Of a DNA stretch of 33,650 nt, positions 11,630-20,768 are shown piece after piece. The notes beneath the pieces are model-generated. The model searched no databases and was not told the origin of the DNA. It worked only from the letters and a program-made list of their open reading frames with translations. Made by a program: the position numbers and the translations under genes. Origin of the DNA: an uncultured Myxococcales bacterium (GTDB lineage Bacteria; Myxococcota_A; Polyangia; Fen-1088); NCBI GenBank assembly GCA_937889515.1, contig CALAOV010000325.1:1-33650 (forward strand), given 5' to 3'. Within the stretch, counting starts at the first letter, position 1; each line of letters starts with the position of its first letter.

Positions 11630-11950
11630 GTGGCCTCCCCGAGCTGGAGCGTCTATCTCGCTCGCTGCGGGGACGGAACGCTCTACTGCGGCATTGCGCG
11701 GAACGTCAAAGCCCGCATCTCGGCGCACGACGCGGGCAAGGGGGCCCGGTATACGCGCGGGCGGGGGCCGTTGACCCTGCTGGTGGTCCGTCGCTGCCGT
11801 GAAAAGGGAACGGCGCTCCGGATCGAGCTCGCGGTCAAGAGGTTGCCCCGCCTGCGGAAACTCGCGTTGGCGGAAAATCCGGACTTGCTGACGGCGATCG
11901 CCCGGTCGATCTCGCGGGCAGCGGGGCGGCGGAAGCCCTACATGTCGTAG
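11630..11950 (+). CDS. GIY-YIG nuclease-superfamily protein (YhbQ/UPF0213-like)
   Basis: Small protein (106 aa) starting at GTG 11630, one base after the gltD stop, so translation is probably coupled. It has the single-domain GIY-YIG pattern: Tyr9 in SVYLARC, YCG at 19-21, Arg29, His33 and then AGKGARYTRGRGP, as in YhbQ-like proteins. The classic second motif is YCG rather than YIG. The C-terminal catalytic Glu seems to fall in ALRIELAVKRLPR. The family has been linked to DNA repair or structure-specific nucleases, but the role of stand-alone members is poorly known. Its place behind gltD is probably positional rather than functional. Confidence 0.85.
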   Translation: MASPSWSVYLARCGDGTLYCGIARNVKARISAHDAGKGARYTRGRGPLTLLVVRRCREKGTALRIELAVKRLPRLRKLALAENPDLLTAIARSISRAAGRRKPYMS

Positions 11951-12015
11951 GTCATCCCCCCGATTTGTTTCCGAACGATCAATTATCCGCGTAGGAGGAA
12001 TTTAGAGGCGCTATC

Positions 12016-14823
12016 GTGCGCGTCATGGCAATGACTCATCGCTTAGCTTTGTCCTTGGTCGGTGTCTTTGCAATCGTTGCCGGCGCGGGTTGCGCTGGGG
12101 TCAAGTCGAAGGAGACCACGGGTGGCGGCGGCACCACCGGCAAGGACGGGGGCGTCGTCGACGTCGCTCGCACCATCGATGGGGTGTCGATCTCGGACAC
12201 CATCCTGCTCACCTGCGGCAACGGCGTCCTCGAGGGAACCGAGCAGTGCGACGACGGGAACACGAAGAGTGGCGACGGTTGCTCCCGGCTCTGCCAGATC
12301 GAGGCGGACTTCACCTGTCCCACCCCCGGCTCGCTGTGCGTGAGCACCTCGATCTGCGGCGACGGAATCGTCAGCTCGCAGGAGACCTGTGACGACGGAA
12401 ACACGATGAGCGGCGACGGCTGCTCGGGCGACTGCAAGACGATCGAGACGGGCTACGTCTGCCGCGTGCCGGGGCGAAAGTGCACCCCCCTCTGCGGCGA
12501 CGGCATCATCACCGGCGGCGAGGCCTGCGACGACGGCAACACGACCGACGGCGACGGCTGCTCGGCGAACTGCCTGGTCGAGCCCGGCGCGACCTGCACG
12601 AGGCCCACCACGGGGAAGAGCGTTTGCACCGTCTCGGTCTGCGGCGACGGCATGCAGACGGGCAACGAGTCCTGCGACTGCGGGACCAGCAACACGCCGC
12701 CCTTCCCGACCGGCTGCACGGGCCCGAACGGTCTGTTCAATGGCGACGGCAGCGGCTGTTCCAAGACCTGCACCAAGGAGCCCGTCTGCCGGACCGGCTC
12801 GACGACCCACCTCTGCGCGACCCGCTGCGGAAACGGCAACCTGGAGGCAGGCGAGCAGTGCGACGACGGCAACACGAACAACGGCGATGGCTGCTCGGCG
12901 CCGAAGCCCGACGGCACGGGCGGTTGCCAGATCGAACCCGGGTTCACCTGCACGGCCACGCCGAAGCCCGACTACGCCTCCTGTTCGGCGACCGGTCTCG
13001 ACCCGGGGGGAAACTGCCTCGAGCTGCCCGTGAAGTACCGCGACTTCAAGAACGAGAGCGTGAGCGGTGGTCACCCCGACTTCTTCTTCTACGGCGCCAC
13101 GATTCCAAGCCCGATCTCGGTCACCTCGACCACCCACGGGGCGATCTCGTTCGCCAAACGTTACTGCGTCCCCAACTCGTCCGGCCCGGCCCGCAAGAAC
13201 GACTCGACCGCCCGCTGCTGGGACCTGGCGCAGTCGACCCTGGACGCCAACGGTCGACCGGCTTTCAACAGCACGCGAACGGGCGGCACCACCTGCGATT
13301 GCCAGTTCACCGACTGGAGCCACAACGGTGGCGACGGTAACCATGTCCCCGGCTACGGCAGCGCGACGGACCCCTCGAAGCCGCTGGGTGGGCTTGCCTA
13401 CGTCAACTCCGGCAACGACATCGGCTCGCCTTGGTACAAGGGTCCCGCGCCGGTCGTGAGCAGCGCGACCACCTTCGGTCAGTGGTGGGCCGACGGCGCC
13501 TACGAGACCGACGGGACCACGGCCAGCAAGCACGCGGTCTCGACGATCGAGCTGGCCCCGGTCGCCGGCGCCACCAACCTGTATCGGTTCTCCAGCGCCC
13601 CCCACAGTGTCTGGGGCGGGTTCTTCCCGATCGATCCGGCGGCCAACGCCTTCCCCATCTACACCCTAACCGGCAACAGCTCGTTGGCGCCGGGCGCCAC
13701 CCGGACGATGCCCAGCGGCGAGGCGCTGCTCTGCAACATCTGGCCGTACTGGTACAGCTCGACGATGTTCGGGGCCGCCGACGGCTGCAAGGGGGACCAG
13801 TACGTCTTCGCGCCGGCCTACGGGCCGCTCGTCACGTCGGACCCCGGCACCTGGTTTGGTATGAACATCAACGGCGGCTACATCACGCAGGCTCAGGGCT
13901 GGTTCCACGACGCCTGGTTCTCGGTCGAGGCGCGCTATCTGTTCGCGTTCACCGGCCAGTTCGATCTCCAGTTCTTCGGCGACGACGACACCTTCGTGTT
14001 CATCAACGGCGTGCTGGTGATCGACCTGGGCGGCATCCACCAGCGGCTGCCGGGCAAGGTTCACGTCGATGCGACCGGGCAAGCCACCACGCAGGAGGGC
14101 GGCAACATCTACATGGCCTGCACGAACCCGGCCGGTCAGACCAACTGCCCGCCAGCGCCTCCAGCGGGCTCCGCCATCGGCGATATCATTCCGTGCACCA
14201 CCGGCATGGATCCAGTGACCAAGCTCGCGTTCAATGCGACCTGTCCGGCCGGGAACCCCAACTGCGATTGCCGCGTGCGGACCATCCCCGCCGCCACCAT
14301 GGGCCTGGCGCCCGCCGCGGCCGGCCAGCCGGCGAACACTTACGAGATCGCGGTGTTCAGCCGGGACGGCGCCCCTTCGGAGTCGAACTTCCAGCTCTCG
14401 CTCAGCGGCTTCTCCACCAACCAGTCGGACTGCGGGCCCGCCTGCGGCGACGGCGTGGCGACCGGGGCCGAGGAGTGCGACTGCGGCAATGCGGGCGTCA
14501 CGCCGGCGGACCCCTCCTGCGACGGCATGAACAACAACGACACCGCCTACGGCGGCTGCACGACGGCGTGCAAGTACGGACCGTTCTGCGGCGACGGCGT
14601 CACGGACATGCCCCAGGAGGAGTGCGACAACGGTCCGGCGAATGGCATTTCCTATACCCCGACCCCCAATACCAACGCCTGCACGCTGGCCTGCAAGCAC
14701 GCCCACTTCTGCGGCGACGGCATCGTCGACGGCAGCGAGGGGGAGCTCTGCGACCTCGGGCCCAACAACGGGATGCCGAACTCGCCCTGCACAGCGAACT
14801 GCACGCTCAATATCGACATCTGA
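12016..14823 (+). CDS. DUF4215-repeat / fibro-slime domain lipoprotein
   Basis: Large cell-surface protein (935 aa). GTG 12016 has AGAGG 7 nt upstream; ATG 12025 and 12031 are alternatives. The signal sequence ends in AGAGC (Cys26), an atypical lipobox, and a Gly/Thr/Lys linker follows. Residues ~67-320 hold five cysteine-rich repeats of the form CGNGxxExxEQCDDGNTxxGDGCS (the Myxococcus disulfide repeat). Residues ~335-800 hold a fibro-slime domain, marked by YRDF..HPDFFFYG and by FGDDDTFVFINGVLVIDLGG, which is PA14-like and probably binds carbohydrate. Three more Cys-rich repeats close the protein. The Asp/Asn-rich loops suggest calcium binding (inference). The exact ligand is unknown; adhesion or matrix binding is likely. 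Confidence 0.9.
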   Translation: MRVMAMTHRLALSLVGVFAIVAGAGCAGVKSKETTGGGGTTGKDGGVVDVARTIDGVSISDTILLTCGNGVLEGTEQCDDGNTKSGDGCSRLCQIEADFTCPTPGSLCVSTSICGDGIVSSQETCDDGNTMSGDGCSGDCKTIETGYVCRVPGRKCTPLCGDGIITGGEACDDGNTTDGDGCSANCLVEPGATCTRPTTGKSVCTVSVCGDGMQTGNESCDCGTSNTPPFPTGCTGPNGLFNGDGSGCSKTCTKEPVCRTGSTTHLCATRCGNGNLEAGEQCDDGNTNNGDGCSAPKPDGTGGCQIEPGFTCTATPKPDYASCSATGLDPGGNCLELPVKYRDFKNESVSGGHPDFFFYGATIPSPISVTSTTHGAISFAKRYCVPNSSGPARKNDSTARCWDLAQSTLDANGRPAFNSTRTGGTTCDCQFTDWSHNGGDGNHVPGYGSATDPSKPLGGLAYVNSGNDIGSPWYKGPAPVVSSATTFGQWWADGAYETDGTTASKHAVSTIELAPVAGATNLYRFSSAPHSVWGGFFPIDPAANAFPIYTLTGNSSLAPGATRTMPSGEALLCNIWPYWYSSTMFGAADGCKGDQYVFAPAYGPLVTSDPGTWFGMNINGGYITQAQGWFHDAWFSVEARYLFAFTGQFDLQFFGDDDTFVFINGVLVIDLGGIHQRLPGKVHVDATGQATTQEGGNIYMACTNPAGQTNCPPAPPAGSAIGDIIPCTTGMDPVTKLAFNATCPAGNPNCDCRVRTIPAATMGLAPAAAGQPANTYEIAVFSRDGAPSESNFQLSLSGFSTNQSDCGPACGDGVATGAEECDCGNAGVTPADPSCDGMNNNDTAYGGCTTACKYGPFCGDGVTDMPQEECDNGPANGISYTPTPNTNACTLACKHAHFCGDGIVDGSEGELCDLGPNNGMPNSPCTANCTLNIDI

Positions 14824-14848
14824 TCCGGCCGGGCATCTAGCGGTTTTT

Positions 14849-14876
14849 TTGACGGCGCGGCGGGGCGCCTCAGAAT
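14849..14876 (+). promoter_or_regulatory. candidate minC promoter with almost no leader
   Basis: TTGACG (14849-14854) and CAGAAT (14871-14876, 4 of 6) are 16 bp apart. A start about 7 nt downstream would fall at 14883, on the GTG/ATG start of minC. The -35 partly uses a T run that might otherwise be read as a terminator tail. Confidence 0.35.
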
Positions 14877-14885
14877 GGGTCGGTG

Positions 14886-15740
14886 ATGAGCTCACCGCCC
14901 GCGGCCGCACTGCCATCTTCCGGGCCCGCCACGGGGTCCGCGACATCGCGGCGGCACGCCTTCGACCTCAAGGGGACGATGGCGTCGCTCACGGTGCTGC
15001 GCCTGCGGAGCACCGACCTGGCGCTGATCGAACGGCAGCTGCGGGTCAAGATCGCGCAGCTCCCACACCTGTTTCTCGACGCGCCGGTGCTGGTCGATCT
15101 GGGCGCGCTGGGCGACGGCGCGGCGGCGCTGGTCTTCGGCGACCTGGTCCGCGCGCTGCGGTCCTGCAAGCTGGTGCCGGTCGCGGTGGCCAACGTCCCC
15201 GACGGGCTGCGGGGCGCGGTCACCGACGCCGGTCTGGGCGTCTGGCAGCCCCCGGCGCTCGGGCGCACGCGCGGCGGTGGCTCTCCGGACGCCGCGGATG
15301 CGCCCGCGGCTGAAACGCCAGCGCCCGAGGCCCAGGCGACGGAGACGGCATCGGCAGACGTGGCACTGCCGACGGGACCTTCCGCTGCCGTGGCTCCGCC
15401 CCGCGCGCCCCATGCCGGGCCGATGGTCGTCAGCAAGCCGGTTCGAGGCGGGCAGATCGTCTACGCGCAGAACAACGATCTGGTGGTGCTGGCCCCGGTC
15501 AACTCGGGCGCGCAGGTGATCGCCGACGGGCACGTCCACATCTACGCGCCGCTGCGCGGCCGCGCGGTCGCCGGGGCGCAGGGGCTGGCCGGCGCGCGGA
15601 TCTTTTGTCAGAAGCTGGAGGCCGAGCTGGTGGCGATCTCCGGCGCCTACATCATGGCCGAGGAGATCCCGGCCCAGTTTCACGGCCGCGCCGTGCAGAT
15701 CTTTCTCGAGGGTGGCGAGTGCCGCATCGCCGCGCTGTGA
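14886..15740 (+). CDS. minC: septum site-determining protein MinC
   Basis: Inhibitor of FtsZ ring assembly that is carried to the membrane by MinD. The N-terminal domain (FDLKGTMASLTVLRLRSTDLALIERQ...) matches the MinC N-domain. An Ala/Pro/Glu-rich linker runs from about residue 135 to 180. The C-terminal beta-helix is clear: PVRGGQIVYAQNNDLVVL, GAQVIADGHVHIYAPLRGRAVAG and the G-A-R-I-F-C-Q-K-L-E-AELVAISG segment that contacts MinD. Length is 284 aa with ATG 14886 (GTG 14883 adds one), longer than E. coli MinC because of the linker. It is the first gene of minCDE, and minD follows 112 bp on. Confidence 0.92.
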   Translation: MSSPPAAALPSSGPATGSATSRRHAFDLKGTMASLTVLRLRSTDLALIERQLRVKIAQLPHLFLDAPVLVDLGALGDGAAALVFGDLVRALRSCKLVPVAVANVPDGLRGAVTDAGLGVWQPPALGRTRGGGSPDAADAPAAETPAPEAQATETASADVALPTGPSAAVAPPRAPHAGPMVVSKPVRGGQIVYAQNNDLVVLAPVNSGAQVIADGHVHIYAPLRGRAVAGAQGLAGARIFCQKLEAELVAISGAYIMAEEIPAQFHGRAVQIFLEGGECRIAAL

Positions 15741-15852
15741 GAAAGGGCCGCCTCGGGCCGGCGCTCGACGCACTGGCGGCAGGAAATCGTTGCAAAAAAT
15801 TTGGCACCTTCGCCGAACACCCGTTGAATGGATCCCACACAGGGAGGCTCAC

Positions 15853-16662
15853 GTGTCTAAAGTCGTCGTAATCACATCGGGAAAAGGTGGCGTCGGGAAA
15901 ACCACCACCAGCGCCAACATCGCCACCGGCATCGCCCAGCAGGGGAAGAAGACGGTCGCGATCGACTTCGACGTCGGGCTGCGCAACCTGGACCTGGTGA
16001 TGGGCTGCGAGCGGCGGGTAGTCTACGACTTCGTGAACGTGATCCGCAACGAGGCCAAGCTGCAGCAGGCGCTCATCCGCGACAAGCGGGTCGAAAATCT
16101 CTACATCCTTCCCGCGTCGCAGACCCGCGACAAGGACGCGCTCGATCCGGAGGGCGTCGGCCGGGTCATCGAGGAGCTCAAGCAGATGGGCTTCGAGTAC
16201 ATCATCTGCGATTCGCCGGCCGGCATCGAGAAGGGCGCGCAGATGGCGATGTACTTCGCCGACGAGGCGATCGTCGTCACCAACCCCGAAGTCTCGTCGG
16301 TGCGCGACTCCGATCGCGTCCTCGGCCTGCTGGCCGCCAAGACCAGCCGCGCCGAGCTGGGCGGGCCGGCCATCCGAACCCATCTCCTGCTGACGCGCTA
16401 CTCGCCGCTGATGGTCAAGCGCGGCGAGATGCTGAGCGTGGGCGACGTGCTGGAGCTGCTGGGGATTCCGCTGCTCGGCGTGATCCCGGAGTCGAAGGCG
16501 GTCCTGCAGTCGTCCAACAAGGGGGCGCCCGCGATCCTCGACGAGACGACCGACGTGGCGCAGGCCTACCTCGACGTGGTGTTCCGGTACCTGGGCCAAG
16601 AGCGCCAGCACCGGTTCATCGAAGAAGAGAAGCGCAGCTTCCTGGGCCGCCTGTTCGGATAA
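15853..16662 (+). CDS. minD: septum site-determining ATPase MinD
   Basis: ParA-family membrane ATPase that recruits MinC and is released from the membrane by MinE. I choose GTG 15853 because AGGGAGG lies 5 nt upstream and the protein then begins with (M)SKVVVITSGKGGVGKTT, as MinD should. The open frame continues 47 codons upstream, but that stretch does not look like protein. The deviant Walker A is at residues 10-18 with signature Lys11 and Lys16. The adenine/dimer region includes DFDVGLRNLDLVMG. The C-terminal amphipathic membrane-targeting helix (EEEKRSFLGRLFG) is intact. Length 269 aa is typical. Confidence 0.97.
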   Translation: MSKVVVITSGKGGVGKTTTSANIATGIAQQGKKTVAIDFDVGLRNLDLVMGCERRVVYDFVNVIRNEAKLQQALIRDKRVENLYILPASQTRDKDALDPEGVGRVIEELKQMGFEYIICDSPAGIEKGAQMAMYFADEAIVVTNPEVSSVRDSDRVLGLLAAKTSRAELGGPAIRTHLLLTRYSPLMVKRGEMLSVGDVLELLGIPLLGVIPESKAVLQSSNKGAPAILDETTDVAQAYLDVVFRYLGQERQHRFIEEEKRSFLGRLFG

Positions 16663-16687
16663 CCGCCCGACAACGGTGAGGTCAATC

Positions 16688-16981
16688 ATGGCGTTTTTCG
16701 ACTACTTCAAACGGGCCCCCAAATCGGCGTCGCTGGCCAAGGATCGGCTGTCGATCATCGTGGCCCGCGAGCGCGCCGGGACCCGCAGCGGCCCGGACTA
16801 TCTGCCGGCGCTGCAGCAGGAGCTGCTGGCGGTCATCGCCCGTTACGAGACCATCGATCTCGCGAACGTGACGGTGAACCTGGACAAGAGCGGCGGCTGC
16901 GAGGTGCTCGAGCTCAACATCGTCCTGCCCGACTCGCCACCGCCCCCGCCGCCGCGTCTCTCGCAGACCGTCAGCGTCTAG
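16688..16981 (+). CDS. minE: cell division topological specificity factor MinE
   Basis: Stimulates MinD ATPase and so drives Min oscillation. ATG 16688 has GGTGAGG 6 nt upstream, preferable to the in-frame GTG at 16676. MAFFDYFKR is the N-terminal membrane-targeting segment, and KDRLSIIVARERAG (residues 18-31) is the MinD-contact helix. The C-terminal topological domain includes YLPALQQELLAVIARY and VTVNLDKSGGCEVLELNIVLP. Length is 97 aa, with a Pro-rich tail slightly longer than in E. coli. It starts 25 nt after minD and completes a minCDE operon in the E. coli gene order. Confidence 0.95.
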   Translation: MAFFDYFKRAPKSASLAKDRLSIIVARERAGTRSGPDYLPALQQELLAVIARYETIDLANVTVNLDKSGGCEVLELNIVLPDSPPPPPPRLSQTVSV

Positions 16982-17009
16982 TCGTCCCGCGGGCGGCGCA
17001 GCGCCCCGT

Positions 17010-17039
17010 TTGACCCTGTACCGGACGCCAAGCTATGGT
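17010..17039 (+). promoter_or_regulatory. candidate sigma70-type promoter for the sugar transporter
   Basis: TTGACC (17010-17015) and TATGGT (17034-17039) are 18 bp apart, about 35 bp before the transporter ATG at 17075. GGAG at 17066-17069 is its ribosome site. Confidence 0.5.
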
Positions 17040-17074
17040 CGGCGCCCGCGCAGGCCTTTGCGCCCGGAGCGAAC

Positions 17075-18394
17075 ATGGCTGGAACCGTCCCCATCGTCCC
17101 CCTCGAGAGCGCCGGCGGCGCGCGCGCGGTCGGTAGCGACGCCAGGTACACAGCGCCGCTGGCGGTGCTCACCACCCTGTTCTTCATGTGGGGGTTCCTG
17201 ACCTGCCTGAACGACATCCTGAGCCCCCACCTCAAGGCGGTTTTCGAGCTCAACTACGCCGAGATCGGGCTGGTTCAGACGGCCTTCTTCGGCGCCTACT
17301 TCATCATGTCGTTGCCGTCGGGATTCGTCGTCAAACGCCTCGGCTACAAGAGCGGGATCATCATTGGCCTCTTGGCGGCGGGTCTTGGCTGCGTGCTCTT
17401 CTACCCGGCTGCCGCCGCCCGCTCGTTCGGCCTGTTCTTGCTGGCGCTGTTCGTGCTGGCCTCGGGGATCACCCTGCTCCAGGTGGCGGCCAACCCATTC
17501 GTCGCCGTGCTGGGCAGCCCCGCGACCGCCTCGTCGCGTCTGACGCTGACCCAGGCCTTCAACTCGCTCGGCACCACGTTGGCGCCTCTGTTCGGGGCGG
17601 CGTTCATCCTCTCGACGGCGGCAAAGTCATCCGACGAGATCAAGAAGATGGCTGCCCCGGTGGCCGAGGCGTACCGGATCGCGGAGGCGGGCGCGGTGCA
17701 GACCCCGTATCTGGGCCTGGCGGCTGCGCTGGTGGTGCTGGCCGGGGCGATCGCGCTGTTCAAGCTTCCCAAGATCGAAGACGTGACCCCGACTGCCGTC
17801 GACGCGGGCGGCAAGTCCCGCAAGAGCGCCTGGAGCTATCCGAGCCTGGTGCTGGGTGCGATCGGCATCTTCGTCTACGTCGGTGCCGAGGTGGCGATCG
17901 GCAACTACCTCGTCAGCTACTTCAAGGAGCCATATATCGGCGGCCTCACAGAGGCGCATGGCGCCAAGCTGGTCACTCTGTATTGGGGTGGCGCGATGGT
18001 GGGTCGGTTCATTGGCACGATCACGTTGCGGCTTTACAAGCCCACCAAGATCCTGGCCCTTCACGGGCTGGCTGCGTGCGGGCTGGCGCTGCTCACCATG
18101 GCGACCCACGGTGGGGTGGCGATGTGGTCGATCATCGCGATCGGGCTCTTCAACTCCATCATGTTTCCGACCATCTTCACCCTGGCGATCGACGGTCTCG
18201 GCCGCCACACCAGCCAGGGCTCGAGCATCCTCGTCATGGCGATTGTCGGCGGCGCCATCATCCCGCCGCTGGTCGGCAAGGTGGCCGATCTGATCGGCCT
18301 GCACTACTGCTTCTTCATTCCGGCGCTCTGTTACGTCTACATCGCCTGGTACGGACTCAAGGTCCGCCCGCCCGCGCCGTACGCCGCCGCCTGA
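17075..18394 (+). CDS. sugar MFS transporter, FucP/GluP (fucose:H+ symporter) family
   Basis: Inner-membrane symporter of the FHS family, which takes up fucose, glucose or galactose. The family signature near TM1 is FFMWGFLTCLNDILSPHLK; the Asn-Asp pair matches the fucose/glucose group. QVAANPFVAVLG near residue 145 and an LTQAFNSLGTTLAP motif also match. About 12 hydrophobic segments are visible in 439 aa, a normal length. ATG 17075 has GGAG 5 nt upstream and its own promoter candidate. It stands alone: minE ends 93 bp before and the next gene is convergent, so the sugar cannot be inferred from neighbours. Confidence 0.9.
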   Translation: MAGTVPIVPLESAGGARAVGSDARYTAPLAVLTTLFFMWGFLTCLNDILSPHLKAVFELNYAEIGLVQTAFFGAYFIMSLPSGFVVKRLGYKSGIIIGLLAAGLGCVLFYPAAAARSFGLFLLALFVLASGITLLQVAANPFVAVLGSPATASSRLTLTQAFNSLGTTLAPLFGAAFILSTAAKSSDEIKKMAAPVAEAYRIAEAGAVQTPYLGLAAALVVLAGAIALFKLPKIEDVTPTAVDAGGKSRKSAWSYPSLVLGAIGIFVYVGAEVAIGNYLVSYFKEPYIGGLTEAHGAKLVTLYWGGAMVGRFIGTITLRLYKPTKILALHGLAACGLALLTMATHGGVAMWSIIAIGLFNSIMFPTIFTLAIDGLGRHTSQGSSILVMAIVGGAIIPPLVGKVADLIGLHYCFFIPALCYVYIAWYGLKVRPPAPYAAA

Positions 18395-18395
18395 A

Positions 18396-18431
18396 CGCGC
18401 GGCCGCGCGCGCGGCGACCGACGGCCGCGCG
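18396..18431. terminator. GC-only hairpin between convergent genes
   Basis: A perfect 10-bp inverted repeat, CGCGCGGCCG (18396-18405) and CGGCCGCGCG (18422-18431), begins one base after the transporter stop and lies between convergent genes. There is no T run, so if it terminates, it does so as a U-less hairpin. It could serve both directions. Confidence 0.5.
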
Positions 18432-18451
18432 GGCCCGTCCGACCAGCCCGG

Positions 18452-19009
18452 TCAGAACGAGCAGGTGCCGCTGGTGCAGCGCTGCTCGTCGGTCCACCAC
18501 AGCGGCTGGCAGTCGGCCCCCGCCTTGGGGAAGGTGAGCTTGGTGGGGAGATCGCCGCAAAAAATGGTCGCGGTGTTGTCCGCCGTCTGATTGTCGGTGA
18601 TGCTCGCGACCACGTTGCCGTTGACGGTGACGCTGAACGCGCGCGGCGTCGTGCCCGCCGCCGATGTCTGGCTCACGGTGTAGCAGGCCTGCCCGCTGGC
18701 GTTGTTGACCAGCACCGTCTCGGGACCGGTGATGAGGGTGTCCCGCACCTTGACCCCGTTGGCGTAGCAGACGGTCGCCGCGGTGAGCCCGACCGTCCCC
18801 TCGCAGGTTCCCTGCAGCGGACATTCTTGCAGCAGCGTCTTGATACAGGACGGATAGCAGGACGGGCTCGCGGTGGTCGGTTGGGCCGCGCCGCCGCCGC
18901 AGCCGAGCAGGGCGACGAACGCGCTGGCCGCCAGAAACCCGCCGGGCCCGAAAGCCTGGAAAGCACGGAAAGCACGGAAAGCACGGAACGCTCGGAAAGT
19001 CCGTCGCAT
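18452..19009 (-). CDS. small Cys-rich putative lipoprotein, unknown function
   Basis: I do not recognise the family. ATG 19009 gives 185 aa. The N-terminus is [11 protein letters not shown]..., six FRA-like units made by a 9-bp tandem repeat. A hydrophobic segment ([13 protein letters not shown]) then ends in a lipobox (LLGC, Cys near 37), so a lipoprotein is likely. The mature part has seven or more Cys, including [24 protein letters not shown], and a likely beta-rich body ([23 protein letters not shown]). It ends CTSGTCSF. The frame is open further upstream but would run into ilvD antisense, and the shorter start fits the signal peptide. It is convergent with the sugar transporter and divergent from ilvD. 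Confidence 0.7.
   Translation of the reverse strand: MRRTFRAFRAFRAFRAFQAFGPGGFLAASAFVALLGCGGGAAQPTTASPSCYPSCIKTLLQECPLQGTCEGTVGLTAATVCYANGVKVRDTLITGPETVLVNNASGQACYTVSQTSAAGTTPRAFSVTVNGNVVASITDNQTADNTATIFCGDLPTKLTFPKAGADCQPLWWTDEQRCTSGTCSF
18950..19003. repeat. six tandem 9-bp repeats in lipoprotein start
   Basis: Six units of GAAAGCACG (plus strand), of which three are identical and three carry 1-3 changes. The unit length is a multiple of three, so on the minus strand each copy adds Phe-Arg-Ala without a frameshift. It lies in the positively charged region of the lipoprotein signal sequence. Confidence 0.9.
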
Positions 19010-19082
19010 GCCCGAAGTCTCGCACAGGGCGGCGGAATCCCGAACCCGGATCGCGACCACCGGCGCCTCCCGGACCGCGTGG

Positions 19083-19088
19083 TATAAA
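19083..19088 (+). promoter_or_regulatory. -10-like TATAAA just before ilvD
   Basis: TATAAA (5 of 6 to TATAAT) ends 9 nt before the TTG start of ilvD, so transcription would begin about 3 nt before the start codon. No good -35 is visible. No ribosome site precedes the TTG. Confidence 0.45.
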
Positions 19089-19097
19089 TCGCGGGCC

Positions 19098-20753
19098 TTG
19101 CGAAGCGATGCGCTGAAAAAGGGGATCAACCGCGCCCCGGCGCGGGCCATGCTGAAGGCGACCGGGCTCTCGGACGCCGACCTCGACAAGCCGCTCATCG
19201 CGGTCGCCAACACCTGGACCGACGCCACGCCGTGCAACCTGCACCTGCGCGAGCTGGGGGCCAAGGTCAAGGAGGGGATCCGCGCCGCCGGCGGCACGCC
19301 GATCGAGTTCAACACCATCGTCGTCTCCGACGGCATCAGCATGGGGACGGAGGGGATGCGGGCCTCGCTGATCTCGCGCGAGGTGATCGCCGACTCGATC
19401 GAGCTGGCGGTGCGCGGCGCGATGTGCGACGGCGTCATCGCGCTGTCCGGCTGCGACAAGACGATCCCCGGGACCATGATGGCGCTGGCCCGCCTGGACC
19501 GACCGGGGTTGATGCTGTACGGCGGCACGATCATGCCGGGCCGCTTTCAGGGCAAGGACGTCAGCATCCAGGACGTGTTCGAGGCGGTCGGGGCTTGCGC
19601 GGCCGGGCGGATCAGCGAAAGTGAGCTGCGCGCGCTGGAGGACGTCGCCTGCCCGGGGGCGGGCGCCTGCGGCGGCCAGTACACCGCGAACACCATGTCG
19701 ATGGCGGGCGAGATGCTGGGAATCTCCCCGATGGGGCTCAACGACATCCCGGCCGTCGACGCGCGCAAGGGAGCGGCCGCGGTCCGAGCCGGCAAGATCG
19801 TCATGCGCCTCGTGACCGAGGACCTGCGCCCGAGCAAGATCCTCACCCGCGCCGCCTTCGAAAATGCGATCACGGCCGTCGCGGCGACGGCCGGATCGAC
19901 CAACGCTGTCCTGCATCTCATGGCCATCGCCCACGAAGCGGGCATCGCGCTCACGCTCGAGGACTTCGACGCGATCGCCGCGCGCACGCCCACGCTGGCC
20001 GACCTCAAACCGGGTGGGCGGTTCATGGCCTCCGATTTCGAGCGCGCGGGCGGCGTCCGGCTGGTCGCCCGCCGCTTGCTGGAGGCGGGCCTGCTCAAAG
20101 ACAGCCCGACGGTCAGCGGCGCCGGCATCGTGGAGGAGGTGGAGTCGGCCATGGAGACGGCCGGCCAGGAGGTGGTTCGGCCCCTCGACAGTCCGGTCAG
20201 TTCGCGGGGTGGCTTCGCCATCGTGCGTGGGACGCTCTCGCCCGAAGGGGCGGTGGTAAAGCTGGCCGGTCACGCGCGCCGCAAGCACACCGGACCGGCG
20301 CGGGTGTTCGACTCCGAAGAGGACTGCTTCGCCGCGGTCCAGCGCCGCGAGATCAAGGCGGGCGACGTGGTCGTCATCCGCTACGAGGGGCCGAAGGGCG
20401 GCCCCGGGATGCGCGAGATGCTGGGTGTTACGGGCGCGCTCGTCGGCCAGAAGCTGGGCGACAGCGTCGTGCTCATCACAGACGGCCGATTCTCCGGCGC
20501 CACCCACGGCTTCATGGTCGGCCACGTGGCGCCCGAGGCGCAGGTCGGCGGCCCCATCGCGTTCGTGCGCGACGGCGACCTCATCACCCTCGACGTCGAC
20601 GCGCGTCGCCTCGACGTGGAGGCCGATCTCGAATCGCGCAAAGCGGGCTGGAAGGCGCCGCCCTGGCGCTTCCGCACCGGCGTGATGGCGAAGTACGCCG
20701 GGTCGGTCTCCTCGGCCGCGCAAGGCGCGATCACGCTGCCCGTGCTTCCCTAG
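19098..20753 (+). CDS. ilvD: dihydroxy-acid dehydratase
   Basis: Fe-S enzyme of the shared isoleucine/valine pathway that dehydrates 2,3-dihydroxy-acids to 2-keto acids. I choose TTG 19098 because (M)[23 protein letters not shown] is where the family begins; the frame upstream translates a repeat and low-quality sequence. Cysteines C46 (TPCN), C119 (SGCDKTIPG) and C191 ([12 protein letters not shown]) fit the three-Cys [2Fe-2S] type rather than the [4Fe-4S] E. coli type. The C-terminal domain has [22 protein letters not shown]. Length 551 aa is normal. The 3' end lies 15 bp from the convergent ilvY, and ilvC follows beyond ilvY. Confidence 0.95.
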   Translation: MRSDALKKGINRAPARAMLKATGLSDADLDKPLIAVANTWTDATPCNLHLRELGAKVKEGIRAAGGTPIEFNTIVVSDGISMGTEGMRASLISREVIADSIELAVRGAMCDGVIALSGCDKTIPGTMMALARLDRPGLMLYGGTIMPGRFQGKDVSIQDVFEAVGACAAGRISESELRALEDVACPGAGACGGQYTANTMSMAGEMLGISPMGLNDIPAVDARKGAAAVRAGKIVMRLVTEDLRPSKILTRAAFENAITAVAATAGSTNAVLHLMAIAHEAGIALTLEDFDAIAARTPTLADLKPGGRFMASDFERAGGVRLVARRLLEAGLLKDSPTVSGAGIVEEVESAMETAGQEVVRPLDSPVSSRGGFAIVRGTLSPEGAVVKLAGHARRKHTGPARVFDSEEDCFAAVQRREIKAGDVVVIRYEGPKGGPGMREMLGVTGALVGQKLGDSVVLITDGRFSGATHGFMVGHVAPEAQVGGPIAFVRDGDLITLDVDARRLDVEADLESRKAGWKAPPWRFRTGVMAKYAGSVSSAAQGAITLPVLP

Positions 20754-20768
20754 GCAGGCCGCTCCGGG

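Noticed and set aside
14838-14850. T run after the fibro-slime gene as terminator
   Set aside because: Only a 3-bp stem can be drawn before the seven T; the T run fits better as part of a -35 for minC.
15712-15852. Upstream extension of minD
   Set aside because: Open frame, but the residues do not resemble MinD, and GTG 15853 has an AGGGAGG ribosome site.
18873-19097. Upstream extension of ilvD
   Set aside because: It would translate the 9-bp repeat antisense to the lipoprotein; family start and TATAAA point to TTG 19098.
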